Source of the DNA: Chloroflexota bacterium
Lineage (GTDB): Bacteria > Chloroflexota > UBA6077 > FW602-bin22 > JAMCVK01
DNA: 64,000 nucleotides
Assembly: GCA_023475225.1 (NCBI GenBank)
Contig: JAMCVK010000028.1
Span: forward strand, 73,962-137,961
Reading direction: 5' to 3'
Under the pieces are notes generated by a model. That model was not told the DNA's origin. It saw only the letters and a list, made by a program, of their open reading frames with translations, and searched no databases. Shown piece by piece: positions 27,084 through 36,146 of this stretch (the stretch's first letter is position 1; every line of letters starts with the position of its first letter). A program made the translations under genes and the position numbers.

Positions 27084-28472
27084 ATGAAACACGCCTTAGA
27101 GAAATCCTCTCTAGCAATCAGCCTCAGTTGGCAGGCGGTGCTTATCTTCCTGCTTAGTCTCTTTATCTTCTTTCTCCTGACCCCCCATATAGTGGCCGAA
27201 CTGGATCTACCTCGTGGCGACGAGCCGTACTATTTGCTCATCGCTCACAGTCTGCTTTACGACCACGATATCGAAATGAGCAACAACTATGCCCAAAAAG
27301 ACTACTGGTCCTATTACCCCGAAGAGCTGCTGCCCCACCGGTCGCAAACAAAACGGCCCGGCTGGTACGAGAAACACAGCATCGGGCTCCCCCTTCTTAT
27401 ATCACCGGCCTACGCGCTCGGCAGCCGGTTGGGAACGGTTTTATGGCTGAACGTACTGGCAGCACTGCTTTCGGCCAATATCTTCCTGCTGGCCAGGGAG
27501 GTAACAGGCAAAACATTTCCGGCCTTATCTACCTGGCTAGCCACAGTCTTCACTAACCCTTTGTTCAGTTATTCCTTCCTCATCTTTCCGGCCCTGCCGG
27601 CCACTCTTCTTGTGACCTATGCGTATCGCCGCTCCCGTCTGGCTACCGGAAATGCTGCCTGGCAAACATTCCTTGTCAGCATCTGCCTGGCCTTCCTGCC
27701 CTGGCTACATCCCCGCTTTCTCTTAATCGTTCTACCTTTGGGAGCATTCTTTCTCTTTAAGAGACACTACAGATGGCCGGCGTTACTATTATTTATCATT
27801 CCTCTCTTCCTCTCAGGAATTCTACTGATGTCCTATTATTATTATTTGTACGGCACGATCGTCCCCAACTATCACGACCACGCTGGCGCTCAAGGCGTCT
27901 TAGGGACAATTAATGGCCTCTTTGGTTCCTTTCTGGATCAACAGTGGGGACTCCTGGTGTATTCTCCCATCTACATGCTGCTCTTTGCTGGGCTAGTGCG
28001 TCTTTGGAAGGAACGGCGTTCTGAACTTTTCTGGATAGCCGTGATTGGGCTACCTTATCTTCTCTTCATCGCCAATTATCACCTTTGGTGGGGCGAGTGG
28101 TGCCCTCCAGCCCGCTATCTGGTTCCGCTCACCCCCTTATTCGTGGTGGGAATAGCCTCCGCCATCGCCTCCATCAGGGCCAGGACGTTTAATATTATAG
28201 CCGTTATACTGTTGATGCTCAGCCTGGGGATAATGGGCATCTTCTTATGGCACCCAAAACTCATGTACAACCATCCCACGGGGCAGAGCGTCCTTCTCTT
28301 ATGGGCCGATCAATATCTTGATCATGTCGAACTCAGTGGATTATTTCCCTCCTTCGTTGTCCTGAGCCTCAGGACATATCCTCTTGCCCTACCATGGTTA
28401 GCAGCCATCGCTTATCTTATTTTCCTGAGTTGGGATAGACTGAGCCCTCAGAGACAAGCTACCCAGCTCTAA
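27084..28472 (+). CDS. GT-C-type integral membrane protein, probable glycosyltransferase
   Basis: A 462-residue protein with about ten to eleven membrane helices. The first external loop contains RGDEPYYLLIAHSLLYDHD, an acidic motif as in GT-C enzymes, followed by a short lumenal segment with HSIGLPLLISPAYALG. No soluble C-terminal domain is present. It is transcribed away from the exporter operon, alone on the plus strand, and its stop lies two bases from that of a convergent hydrolase gene. The upstream region has only a weak ribosome binding site. The family (ArnT-like) is a reasonable inference; donor and acceptor are unknown. Confidence 0.75.
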   Translation: MKHALEKSSLAISLSWQAVLIFLLSLFIFFLLTPHIVAELDLPRGDEPYYLLIAHSLLYDHDIEMSNNYAQKDYWSYYPEELLPHRSQTKRPGWYEKHSIGLPLLISPAYALGSRLGTVLWLNVLAALLSANIFLLAREVTGKTFPALSTWLATVFTNPLFSYSFLIFPALPATLLVTYAYRRSRLATGNAAWQTFLVSICLAFLPWLHPRFLLIVLPLGAFFLFKRHYRWPALLLFIIPLFLSGILLMSYYYYLYGTIVPNYHDHAGAQGVLGTINGLFGSFLDQQWGLLVYSPIYMLLFAGLVRLWKERRSELFWIAVIGLPYLLFIANYHLWWGEWCPPARYLVPLTPLFVVGIASAIASIRARTFNIIAVILLMLSLGIMGIFLWHPKLMYNHPTGQSVLLLWADQYLDHVELSGLFPSFVVLSLRTYPLALPWLAAIAYLIFLSWDRLSPQRQATQL

Positions 28473-28473
28473 G

Positions 28474-29340
28474 TTATCCTCCAAACCCAAGCCGCTCAGC
28501 CAATTGCGTAATCCAATATTCGGGCACGATCACGATCTTCCGTCTGGTCATAAGCCACTGTTGTCGGATGATCTCCTTGGGATTTTCTATCCCCCGGCGT
28601 CTGGATTCCATCTGGTTCATGAGCCAACCGAACATATTCTGGCGCTCTTCCTCCTCAGTATCCAGGATGTTGCCCAGGATATGGATAGGAAAGACATGTC
28701 CCTCAAACATCAGATCGAAATCGAAGGATAACAATCTCTCTAGCGAGTCAGCCCAGGTTTCCAGATCGGCATAGGCATCCCGTGAACGATCCAGGAAATA
28801 CACCCCGTGGACAGTATCCCCGACAAAGGCCATCCGGTATCCGTCGACCGCTGCCAGGATCGTGCAGCTACCTGGGGTATGACCAGGCATGGGCACGATC
28901 TCAAAGGTCACATCACCAATACGAAGAACTTGCCCATCAGTAAGCTTAAGATCGACGATGTCTGCTGAGGCATCCAAATCCTCCTTTATGTTAAGAGATG
29001 GAAATCCCCGGCCCAGGAAGGGCACATCGGACTCGTGGAGAGCGAATTCAGCCTGCGATTCACGGCGTATCAAGGCAGTGTTGCCGACATGGTCGGGGTG
29101 ATAATGTGTTCCGATAACGTAACGGATATCGCTTATGGACAGCCCGAGCAATCGAAGATTGCCCTTCATCTCGTCATAGGTTAAGCGAGCGCCACAATCC
29201 ACTAATACCGGTTCCGGGCACATGATCAGGTAGGATTCAGCCGAGAAGGGGGCAAACGGACCGGCCGATGGAGTCACCCCGTGACCGTTCACCCGGTACA
29301 CTCTGGGCACTTTCGTCGTTAGGCTACTAATGTCCTTCAT
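28474..29340 (-). CDS. Metallo-beta-lactamase-fold hydrolase
   Basis: 288 residues with the metal-binding motif THYHPDHVG (about 88-96), PMPGHTPGSC with a third His ligand, AFVGDTVHG with the bridging Asp, and MFEGHVFPIH with the last His. These are features of glyoxalase-II-like hydrolases and not of beta-lactamases. The C-terminal tail after 230 is helical. A strong SD (AAGGAGG) precedes the ATG at 29340, and an extended -10 lies about 25 bases further up. Substrate unknown. Confidence 0.88.
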   Translation of the reverse strand: MKDISSLTTKVPRVYRVNGHGVTPSAGPFAPFSAESYLIMCPEPVLVDCGARLTYDEMKGNLRLLGLSISDIRYVIGTHYHPDHVGNTALIRRESQAEFALHESDVPFLGRGFPSLNIKEDLDASADIVDLKLTDGQVLRIGDVTFEIVPMPGHTPGSCTILAAVDGYRMAFVGDTVHGVYFLDRSRDAYADLETWADSLERLLSFDFDLMFEGHVFPIHILGNILDTEEEERQNMFGWLMNQMESRRRGIENPKEIIRQQWLMTRRKIVIVPEYWITQLAERLGFGG

Positions 29341-29362
29341 CGCTATACCTCCTTAGTCACCC

Positions 29363-29371
29363 ATTATATCA
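29363..29371 (-). promoter_or_regulatory. Extended -10 promoter for the metallo-hydrolase gene
   Basis: The minus strand reads TGATATAAT, a perfect -10 with a TGn extension and no good -35. It would give a very short leader containing the AAGGAGG before the ATG at 29340. Confidence 0.5.
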
Positions 29372-29418
29372 CTCCGAGCACTTGCTGAAGTTCAGCCAAA
29401 ATTTTCCATCGTTTGCTA

Positions 29419-29447
29419 TTGACATGCGACCTTTTTGGTGTTAAAAT
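29419..29447 (+). promoter_or_regulatory. Sigma-70-type promoter of the Rrf2-iscS-iscU operon
   Basis: TTGACA at 29419-29424, 17-base spacer, TAAAAT at 29442-29447. This is one of the best -35/-10 pairs in the window. The predicted start, about 29455, lies inside the palindrome listed next. Confidence 0.75.
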
Positions 29448-29450
29448 CAT

Positions 29451-29461
29451 ACTAAATTAGT
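29451..29461. promoter_or_regulatory. Candidate Rrf2/IscR-type operator
   Basis: ACTAAATTAGT, a perfect palindrome around a central A, overlaps the expected transcription start of the operon. Its position just downstream of the -10 fits autorepression by the first gene product. The match to a named IscR site is only partial. Confidence 0.5.
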
Positions 29462-29481
29462 AGGAATTGGGGTCAACCTCA

Positions 29482-29940
29482 ATGAAACTATCAACACGTG
29501 GGCATTATGGATTAAGGGCGATGGCCAAACTGGCCGAACATTATGGGCACGGCTTGTTGTCGCTCACGGAGATAGCCGAGGCCGAGGGTCTTCCCTACGC
29601 TTATCTTGAACGACTGTTCGCCTCACTACGCCAAGCAGGACTTATCACTGCCAGCCGTGGGGTCCAAGGGGGTTACCAGCTGGCCAGAGACCCGGCCCAA
29701 ATCAGCGTGGGGGAGGTCATACGTATCCTGGAAGGACCCATCGTCCTGGTCCAATGTGCCTCGGAGACAAGCAGCGCCAGCTGCTGCGAACGCGAGGCAA
29801 CCTGTACAACCAAAAATGTCTGGCTTAAAATGCGCGCTAGCATCGCCGAGATGCTTGATGCCACTTCACTGGCCGATATCTGCCGCGAGGCAGTAACCCA
29901 AGGATCATCACACATCACAAAGGAGGAAGCAGATGGCTAA
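29482..29940 (+). CDS. Rrf2-family transcriptional regulator (IscR-like)
   Basis: DNA-binding regulator of about 152 residues with the family opening [18 protein letters not shown], a winged helix-turn-helix ([19 protein letters not shown], then [17 protein letters not shown]), and a C-terminal Cys group (Cys about 92, 101, 102, 108) expected to bind an Fe-S cluster. ATG at 29482 is chosen over a TTG five codons upstream. Its end overlaps the iscS start by eight bases. It probably senses Fe-S status and controls its own operon. Confidence 0.92.
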   Translation: MKLSTRGHYGLRAMAKLAEHYGHGLLSLTEIAEAEGLPYAYLERLFASLRQAGLITASRGVQGGYQLARDPAQISVGEVIRILEGPIVLVQCASETSSASCCEREATCTTKNVWLKMRASIAEMLDATSLADICREAVTQGSSHITKEEADG

Positions 29941-31099
29941 AACTATCTACCTTGACCACGCCGCCACCACCCCTGTCCGTCCCGAAGTTCTGGAGGCGAT
30001 GCTCCCCTATTTCTCGGAGAAGTTCGGCAATCCTTCCAGCGTTTACGCTCTTGCCCGCGAATCGCGTAAAGCGCTCGATCAGGCTCGGGATACCGTGGCT
30101 GATATACTGGGAGCCAGCGCACATGAGATAATCTTCACCAGCGGGGGCACAGAAAGCGACAACCTGGCCATCAAGGGTGTTGCCTTCGCCAACCGGGATA
30201 AGGGTAACCACATCATTACTTCTCAATTAGAACATCATGCCGTACTGCACACTTGCGAACATCTGGAGAAGTTTGGTTTTAGGGTCACTTACCTACCAGT
30301 CGATAGCTATGGAGTCGTCGATTTAAATGCCCTGGAGAAAGCCTTAGACGACAAGACGATCCTGATCACCATCATGCTAGCCAATAATGAGGTGGGCACC
30401 ATCCAGCCTATCTCAGCCATCGCGGAGATGATTCGGGGTAAGGGGATCATCTTCCATACTGATGCAGTACAGGGAGGAGGCAGTCTAGATCTCAACGTCG
30501 ATAAGCTAGGTGTAGATATGCTCAGCCTGTCAGGGCATAAATTCTATGGACCAAAGGGGACAGGCATACTTTATGTGCGACGAGGAACCAAGTTCTGGCC
30601 ACAACAACACGGCGGCGGACAGGAGCGTAACCGCCGTGCAGGCACAGAGAACGTTCCAGGCATAGTGGGGTTCGCTACCGCCTTACGTCTGGCCCACGAG
30701 CACCTGGAATCGTATAACCGGCACGTGCAAAGGATTCGCGATGGATTAATCAATGGCATCCTCCCCAATATTGAACGCTGTCAGCTAACTGGCCATCCTA
30801 CGGATCGATTGCCGAATAGCGCCAGCTTCGTCTTTGAATTCGTTGAGGGCGAATCAATCCTCCTAAATCTGGATATGTATGGTATCGCCGCCTCCAGCGG
30901 ATCGGCCTGTACCTCTGGCTCACTAGAGCCATCTCACGTGCTGAAGGCTCTGGGTATCCCTATCCAGATTGCTCACGGCAGTCTGCGCCTGACAGCGGGG
31001 ATTGATAACACAGAACAAGACGTGGAGCAGGTCGTCTCTGTCTTACCCGGCATCATCCAGAAGCTACGCGTCATGTCTCCCTTGACCGCTCAAGCATAA
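29933..31099 (+). CDS. iscS: Cysteine desulfurase (IscS/NifS)
   Basis: PLP enzyme that takes sulfur from cysteine for Fe-S cluster assembly. It has [18 protein letters not shown], the PLP-binding [12 protein letters not shown] (Lys about 203), and the persulfide loop [10 protein letters not shown] (Cys about 326), all at normal distances in a 388-residue protein. Its ATG overlaps the end of the regulator gene; iscU follows after a 31-base gap. The iscS label could equally be nifS, since the two families merge here. Confidence 0.95.
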   Translation: MAKTIYLDHAATTPVRPEVLEAMLPYFSEKFGNPSSVYALARESRKALDQARDTVADILGASAHEIIFTSGGTESDNLAIKGVAFANRDKGNHIITSQLEHHAVLHTCEHLEKFGFRVTYLPVDSYGVVDLNALEKALDDKTILITIMLANNEVGTIQPISAIAEMIRGKGIIFHTDAVQGGGSLDLNVDKLGVDMLSLSGHKFYGPKGTGILYVRRGTKFWPQQHGGGQERNRRAGTENVPGIVGFATALRLAHEHLESYNRHVQRIRDGLINGILPNIERCQLTGHPTDRLPNSASFVFEFVEGESILLNLDMYGIAASSGSACTSGSLEPSHVLKALGIPIQIAHGSLRLTAGIDNTEQDVEQVVSVLPGIIQKLRVMSPLTAQA

Positions 31100-31130
31100 G
31101 AAAGATGTGAATAAAGGAGGGCTTTAAGGC

Positions 31131-31511
31131 GTGTATAGTGAAAAGGTAATGGAGCACTTCAGCAACCCACGCAACGTTGGGAGTATCCCCGATGCCGATG
31201 GGATAGGCGTCGAAGGCAATCCCATTTGTGGCGATATCATGAAAATGTACATCAAGGTGAAGGATAATCGCATAGAGGCTATAAAGTTTCAAACATTTGG
31301 TTGTGGTGCCGCCATCGCTACCAGCAGCATAGTCACAGAGATGGTCAAGGGTAAAACATTGGAGGAGGCCAAGATCATTTCTAATAAGATGGTGGCTGAG
31401 GCACTAGGTGGCTTACCGCTCAATAAGATGCATTGTTCTAATCTTGCTGCTGATGCCCTCCACCGCGCTATCGAGGACTACGAAAGCAAGAAGGCAGTGG
31501 CTGTAACTTGA
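31131..31511 (+). CDS. iscU: Fe-S cluster scaffold protein IscU
   Basis: A 126-residue scaffold with the conserved cluster-binding Cys at about 33 (GNPICGD), 58 (FGCGAAIA) and 102 (KMHCSNLAADAL). The start is GTG at 31131, with AAAGGAGGG 11-13 bases upstream. It is the last gene of the Rrf2-iscS-iscU operon. No hscAB, iscA or ferredoxin genes follow, as in minimal Gram-positive-style assembly sets. Confidence 0.95.
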   Translation: MYSEKVMEHFSNPRNVGSIPDADGIGVEGNPICGDIMKMYIKVKDNRIEAIKFQTFGCGAAIATSSIVTEMVKGKTLEEAKIISNKMVAEALGGLPLNKMHCSNLAADALHRAIEDYESKKAVAVT

Positions 31512-31676
31512 GTGATGTCGCTACTTCGCTTTATTGCACCTTTAACATATCGCCTTTATAGCCGAACTTTTCAAGAAGACTTCTGGCATTATTGATGCAG
31601 CTGGCCGTGCTGCAATTAGTTCCAATATATGATTCGTTCCTTTTATGCTGTGTTAGGTGGTGTGGGGGGCTTATCT

Positions 31677-31868
31677 TTAAGATGAAATTCCACCCCCTCC
31701 ACCTTCATTGGTCTTTCCGCTTTTCCACCCTGTTCTTCCTTCAATTTCATGGTTTTCCTCCCAGTATTTGTGAAATTCAGAGATATATTCAGGAGGCAAA
31801 GATGCTTTTTTCTGATAGAAAAATTCAGATAACATATTCTGTTTTATGTTTATAGAGATATTTTTCAA
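31677..31868 (-). CDS. Small hypothetical protein
   Basis: A 63-codon frame with charged, plausible composition in the middle (ASLPPEYISEFHKYWEENHEIEG) but a Gly/Ser-rich end. It starts with TTG inside the end of the upstream small gene, near GAGGA. An equally long frame runs on the opposite strand, so this could be chance. No homologue recognised. Confidence 0.25.
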   Translation of the reverse strand: MKNISINIKQNMLSEFFYQKKASLPPEYISEFHKYWEENHEIEGRTGWKSGKTNEGGGGGISS

Positions 31869-32082
31869 TAATCCTCATGACTTCCTTAAACTCGTTCTCG
31901 TCAAGACTGCTCCAATCTTCTTCGGTAATCGGTTCAACCTCCCACCCGAAACCATAATTGCTATCTTGTGCATACCAGTAATATGCTTTTCCCTTATACT
32001 CAATCTTCCCACCAGCAAGGTAGTCATCAAACTGAACACGGTGGTATTTTGAGTCTATAGCTACAGAAAGTTTATCAGTCAT
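31825..32082 (-). CDS. Small hypothetical protein, acidic
   Basis: 85 residues, acidic and aromatic-rich in the middle (YYWYAQDSNYGFGWEVEPI), helical at the end. ATG at 32082 has AGAGG five bases upstream. It shares the AT-rich composition of its neighbours and may be part of an acquired module. No family recognised. Confidence 0.55.
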   Translation of the reverse strand: MTDKLSVAIDSKYHRVQFDDYLAGGKIEYKGKAYYWYAQDSNYGFGWEVEPITEEDWSSLDENEFKEVMRIIEKYLYKHKTEYVI

Positions 32083-32114
32083 GTTTACCTCTTATCGTCG
32101 CTTTTGAACGACAT

Positions 32115-32336
32115 TCACTCATTCACAACCTTTACTCCAAACTTTTCAAGAATACGCTTGCACCTCTTATACGCATCACGATACATAAGTAAATCACCAG
32201 CGTTATCAATTTGATATTCTTCTCCGTCTCGGATACCTAACTTCTTAAGTTCATATAGTAAGCCTCCATAATCTGCGTAATCCTCGATTTCGAAAGTGTC
32301 TACAATCACTATTCCTGCATATAAACCTGTACCCAA
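32115..32336 (-). CDS. Small hypothetical protein
   Basis: 73 residues, mixed alpha/beta, ending in a basic helix (KRCKRILEKFGVKVV). The start is TTG at 32336, supported by AAGGAGG four to five bases upstream. It sits 56 bases downstream of the endonuclease-like gene and 33 bases upstream of the next small gene, consistent with a short operon. No family recognised. Confidence 0.55.
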   Translation of the reverse strand: MGTGLYAGIVIVDTFEIEDYADYGGLLYELKKLGIRDGEEYQIDNAGDLLMYRDAYKRCKRILEKFGVKVVNE

Positions 32337-32391
32337 AATTCCTCCTTCAATTGTGTAGACTTTTTATCCTTACATGATTTCATGTTTCCTC

Positions 32392-33165
32392 TCAAATTTT
32401 GCACCTTTCAATAATTCCAAACTGTTCTCGTCGGTCATTATGAGTTAAGGCAGCATTATACAGCTCCTCTAATTCTTTATAAAGCTTAAACAAAAATCTA
32501 TCTCTAAAACTTCTAAAAGGCGTTTGATTGACATATTGATCAAATAAATCTTTCTCTTTTGTGCTTGGGCTGATAACAAAAAACTGGGTTGGGAATCTTC
32601 TCGGTATTTTTAATAGTCTATCTAAACCAGATTTAACCCTTGTTGTTTCTTCCACTTCAAAAGCATACACAGGAAACAATCCGTAATCATCCTCATGAAA
32701 CCATAAAGCATCTATCTCTCTAATCTTTGCCAAGTTAGGACCCCTAAAAATATCGGTACAGTCAGCCACAGTCACATAATCCCTTAATGGCTTATCTTGG
32801 AATTTTCTTATAGTTTGGTCATGCGGTGGTGTATAGGTTTCATATCCATAAATTCTTCCAAGCGTTAGTAACATTCCTTGAGCAATTCCGTGATCAATTT
32901 CTGGTTTTTGAGTAAAACTCTGCGATTCTGGTTTCATTAAAACTTCTTCCAAAAGTTTGTAAATACCACTTCTTTCGGGTGGGACTGGTTCAAAAATCTT
33001 ATATTGCCTTACAACTCGCCTAATAGTATCCTGCCAAGTTGGATTAGTCTTAGTTTTGGGATGACCCTCTACGATTTTATTAATCTCAGACAAATGACCT
33101 TGCCCACCTAATTCCAATAAGGCATCTCTTACAATATCTTTCCAAGTTAATTTTTGCTTGTCCAT
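32392..33165 (-). CDS. Restriction-endonuclease-like protein with N-terminal winged helix
   Basis: 257 residues. About 8-75 is a winged helix typical of restriction-associated proteins (DALLELGGQGHLSEINKIV, TIRRVVRQY). The C-terminal half has a PD-(D/E)xK-like core: IDALWF (Asp about 152) then YAFEVEETT (Glu about 170 and 172), then SGLDRLL. ATG at 33165 has GAGG seven bases upstream. It directly follows a truncated methyltransferase gene, which supports a restriction role. The recognition site and cleavage activity are unknown, and the K position is replaced by Glu, so activity is uncertain. Confidence 0.65.
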   Translation of the reverse strand: MDKQKLTWKDIVRDALLELGGQGHLSEINKIVEGHPKTKTNPTWQDTIRRVVRQYKIFEPVPPERSGIYKLLEEVLMKPESQSFTQKPEIDHGIAQGMLLTLGRIYGYETYTPPHDQTIRKFQDKPLRDYVTVADCTDIFRGPNLAKIREIDALWFHEDDYGLFPVYAFEVEETTRVKSGLDRLLKIPRRFPTQFFVISPSTKEKDLFDQYVNQTPFRSFRDRFLFKLYKELEELYNAALTHNDRREQFGIIERCKI

Positions 33166-33175
33166 TTTATATCCT

Positions 33176-33757
33176 CTAAGTAGAATTGAATGATAAATCT
33201 CTGGCATCGCCAACTGATAATTCAGGTTCATAGATTTGAAAATATTTTTTTCCTTCAATAAGCGGTAACTGTTGTGGTTCAACGTTGAAATTTACATTCT
33301 CCTTTGCCAGTTCAATGGCTCTATCGTTAATATCAAGGGCAATGCACCTTCTTCCTAAAAGTTTACATTCTACAGCGGTTGTTCCTGCACCACAGAAATA
33401 ATCCAAGACTAATTCACCTGTGTTTGAATATCTGAGAATCACATTTCGCGGGATATAAGGCGACCAGTTTCCCCTATACTCTCCGCTATGAGTGGCCCAG
33501 TTACCCCTTTGCTTAAAACTCCAAACTGTAGTTTGTTCTTCCCTAAAATCTTTTGGGGAAAGCTTTTTTACTTCTTTTAAAACTTTTAAAGCACTAATAT
33601 TGAGCCCATGTGTTTTGGTAATAAGTCGCTCAATATATCTAAATGTAACTCCATATTTCTGGCCAATTTCCAAATCAGAAGTTCCTCTTGCCTTTTCCTG
33701 CAAGATTGCCTCTTGAAGCCCTTTTTCGGTTTTGAAACTTACTTTTTGATTTCCCAT
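33176..33757 (-). pseudogene. DNA methyltransferase truncated before its catalytic motif
   Basis: 193 residues. The N-terminus has a helix-turn-helix (SDLEIGQKYGVTFRYIERLI), then the S-adenosylmethionine motif I DYFCGAGTTAVE (about 119-130) and RRCIALDINDRAIELAKEN. In relatives that I recall, GDARDLSF is followed by a catalytic S/T/D-PPY motif and about 100 more residues. Here the frame stops four residues later with a TAG and the endonuclease gene begins 10 bases on. No PPY motif is present anywhere in it. It is probably catalytically dead, unless a partner subunit is encoded elsewhere. The promoter side (33758-33855) shows no gene. Confidence 0.7.
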
Positions 33758-33855
33758 AATCCCTTTTACCTCATTAAATTAAGCCGGCTGTTTCGCTTAA
33801 CAGGTTCCTAAACGATATTTGAAGCACTGACGCTCTTGATGAGACAGAGGAAGGA

Positions 33856-34350
33856 TCAAGGAAGGAAACGCTGTATCGATTCAAACTCTTTGGGCAATAA
33901 CGAGAGTAGAAGCGGTGTTAACTTCGAGAGATAGGGCATTAAGGCTGATTTCCTGAGGGCCAGCTCCAGACCAGGTAGAGGGAACCTGGTGGCGATAATC
34001 AGGAAGGTTTGTAATATCATGGCCGCCACAGCAGTGCCAAAGACAGCCCCCAAAATCCGATCGAGGCAACCGAAAAAGATTAGACCAACGACGTAATGGA
34101 GAAGCTGGCCGAGTAGAGTGGCAACCAACAGGACAGATAAGAAGATAGCTGCAAAGGCAATTACCCTAGCTAGCGAGGGGTCAGCCACGAAGAAAAACAA
34201 CGGCGCCAGTTCAGCGTAACGCTGTCCGGCTAGCATCAGTCCAACCCAGAAACCGAGCAGGCCTATAGCCGAGCGAACAAGCCCCCTGGACAGTCCATCA
34301 ATGGCTCCACCAACCAGGGCCATGATGATCAGTAGATCAAGCCAGTTCAT
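33856..34350 (-). CDS. CvpA-family membrane protein
   Basis: About 164 residues with four membrane helices, opening MNWLDLLIIMALVGGAIDGLSRGLVRSAIGLLGFWVG, the conserved start of CvpA (colicin V production) proteins. The remaining helices carry the usual Gly and small residues; a positively charged loop separates helices two and three. ATG at 34350 is chosen since GAGGG lies a few bases upstream. It is 15 bases after the stop of the DUF4015 gene. Physiological role in this group is not known. Confidence 0.8.
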   Translation of the reverse strand: MNWLDLLIIMALVGGAIDGLSRGLVRSAIGLLGFWVGLMLAGQRYAELAPLFFFVADPSLARVIAFAAIFLSVLLVATLLGQLLHYVVGLIFFGCLDRILGAVFGTAVAAMILQTFLIIATRFPLPGLELALRKSALMPYLSKLTPLLLSLLPKEFESIQRFLP

Positions 34351-34364
34351 AGTGCCCTCGCCCA

Positions 34365-36146
34365 CTAATCCGACCCTTTGACCAGCCCTCCCTTATTATA
34401 GCGCACAAATGGTTCCCACAACATCCAACCCACCGCTCCAGCATCGATGGCCGCCTTCTTCTGAAGCTCGATATCCTTGGCCGTGTAGGGCCTTCGGCTG
34501 CCATTATAATACTGAATCCAGGGTCTCACCTTGACCGGTAGACCGTTCAGTCTCTTAATGGCCTCCTGTACGCTGTAGTAAACGACCTCATAGGGGTAAT
34601 TCTCGGCTGGAGTATAGCTCGGAGTCATCGGCAGCCCATACCAGAAAAGGGATGGATAATCCATCGGACAGAGAAAATCGGCATACTTGCCCATCTCCTC
34701 GATGTTTTGTCCAAGAGGGAGATTCACATTGTCCGGTTGCCAGCTGGCATAGCCAAAGACGTCCACTGCCACATAGACCCCAAGTGGCTTCAAGGCAGCG
34801 TAAGCCTCAGCCAGGAAGGAACTGATCGCCTTAACCCGGTTTTCCGCTGTGTTCGGTTGAGAGAAGACAGCGTAACGCAGGTTCCTATCGGCCGGGAAAC
34901 GGATATAATCGAACTGGATCTCGTCGAATCCCTTTTGGGCTGCCTCCTTAGCAATGGCGATATTGTAATCCCAAACCTCGCGCCGAAAAGGATCAACCCA
35001 GCCCAGTCCTTGCGAGGCATCCTTCCACGGTCCACCTGTCCGCTCATCTATTATGGCCACATTTGTACCTGCCTTCGCCCCATTACTGGCTAACAGGTCG
35101 TCCTTGAAGGTGATGATCCGAGCGATAGTATAAATGCCCTGTTTCTTCAGCTCTGCGATCAACCCCTCAGGATGCGGTATGGTGATGCGCTCTTGGGCCC
35201 CGATGGCCTTGGCTAAAGGGACATTGCTCCTCCAGGCGATCGATCCATCATCGTCTTTTACATCTATCACGATAGCGTTTAGCTCTGTTTCCTCAATCAG
35301 ACGCGTGACCAGATCCCTCATTGGCTGGTAACCGATACCAGCCATGGTGATGTAGGCCGCCTTAACTACAAACGGTTTTAGAGCGACGTCTATATTACTT
35401 CGTCGGGCAATTGTAATCCTAGACTTCTCATATCCGGGAGCGCTGACCAGCAAGTCGGGTTCAGGAGGTATATCAGTCAATTTATAGGTTCCATCAACAC
35501 CGCTTACGGCTACCCTATTTCCAACAGAAGCCTTCGCCCCGGCGATTTGTTTATCACTCGTTGCCTCAGTTATCTTGCCGCTGAGAACATTGGGACGGAG
35601 AGCGACCTCCACCCCGGTCTGTCCCATATAGCTAATTTCGTCCTTGGCATAGCCATCGGCCACCATCGTCACGACCCCACCCTGCTTAACCCTAACGAGG
35701 CGAAAGAGGCCACTAGCATCAGTAGTCGTATGGGAGCCACCCTCCGAAACAGCGGCGTTGGCTATAGGAGCATCGGTGTAGGCATCCTTGACTGTACCAC
35801 TCAAGATAAGGGGCTCAAGATCGATGTCAAGCGGACTATTATGGATGACGACGGCCTCTCGCTTAGCGTATCGATCGGCCTTGATCACCAGTTTCGAGCC
35901 TCTCCGCAGCCCGGAGATGGTGTAGCGGCCGTCTTCTCCAGTATGAACAGAGAGAGACGAGGGCGCTTCCTTGTTCAGAATAGTAATGGAGGCGCCAGCG
36001 ATCGGTTGGCCGTTAAGGCGATCGCGCACCACCCCACTCACCGTCAAACTAGCGAAGAGGATGGCATAGATGAGTAGAACCCCGCTAATAGCAAAGAGGA
36101 TCAGTAGCCAGCGTCCCAGGCGGAAATGGCCGTAGTAACTTTTCAT
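34365..36146 (-). CDS. DUF4015-type predicted glycoside hydrolase with carboxypeptidase-regulatory-like repeats
   Basis: 593 residues. After a membrane anchor (about 12-35) come three beta-sandwich repeats (about 36-115, 113-190, 190-265), each with the pattern (V/L)SGxV(x)DxxT...IAGAxV. A TIM-barrel-like domain follows (about 265-590) that matches the putative glycoside hydrolase family DUF4015, with LVTRLIEETELNAIVIDVKDD, EIQFDYIRFP and VAVDVFGYAS. Acidic residues in EIQFDYIRFP are candidate catalytic ones. It is probably outside the cell, acting on a polysaccharide; the substrate is unknown. An extended -10 promoter lies about 110 bases upstream. Confidence 0.87.
   Translation of the reverse strand: MKSYYGHFRLGRWLLILFAISGVLLIYAILFASLTVSGVVRDRLNGQPIAGASITILNKEAPSSLSVHTGEDGRYTISGLRRGSKLVIKADRYAKREAVVIHNSPLDIDLEPLILSGTVKDAYTDAPIANAAVSEGGSHTTTDASGLFRLVRVKQGGVVTMVADGYAKDEISYMGQTGVEVALRPNVLSGKITEATSDKQIAGAKASVGNRVAVSGVDGTYKLTDIPPEPDLLVSAPGYEKSRITIARRSNIDVALKPFVVKAAYITMAGIGYQPMRDLVTRLIEETELNAIVIDVKDDDGSIAWRSNVPLAKAIGAQERITIPHPEGLIAELKKQGIYTIARIITFKDDLLASNGAKAGTNVAIIDERTGGPWKDASQGLGWVDPFRREVWDYNIAIAKEAAQKGFDEIQFDYIRFPADRNLRYAVFSQPNTAENRVKAISSFLAEAYAALKPLGVYVAVDVFGYASWQPDNVNLPLGQNIEEMGKYADFLCPMDYPSLFWYGLPMTPSYTPAENYPYEVVYYSVQEAIKRLNGLPVKVRPWIQYYNGSRRPYTAKDIELQKKAAIDAGAVGWMLWEPFVRYNKGGLVKGSD

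Larger units (their letters stand above)
31512..33780. other. AT-rich, probably horizontally acquired patch
   Basis: Hand counts of sampled 60-base lines give 19-24 G+C here against about 34 in iscS. Codon use changes abruptly (many AAA, TTT, ATT). The patch lies between the ends of iscU and cvpA, so it interrupts no visible gene. I saw no transposase, integrase, tRNA or terminal repeat. The stretch 31512-31676 shows no gene. Confidence 0.7.

Noticed and set aside
28690-28780. Frameshift in the metallo-hydrolase gene at 28.7 kb
   Set aside because: The single minus frame is intact with all metal motifs.
31592-31855. Plus-strand 87-codon frame after iscU
   Set aside because: Composition resembles non-coding AT-rich sequence; no ribosome site; opposite-strand frame is only slightly better.
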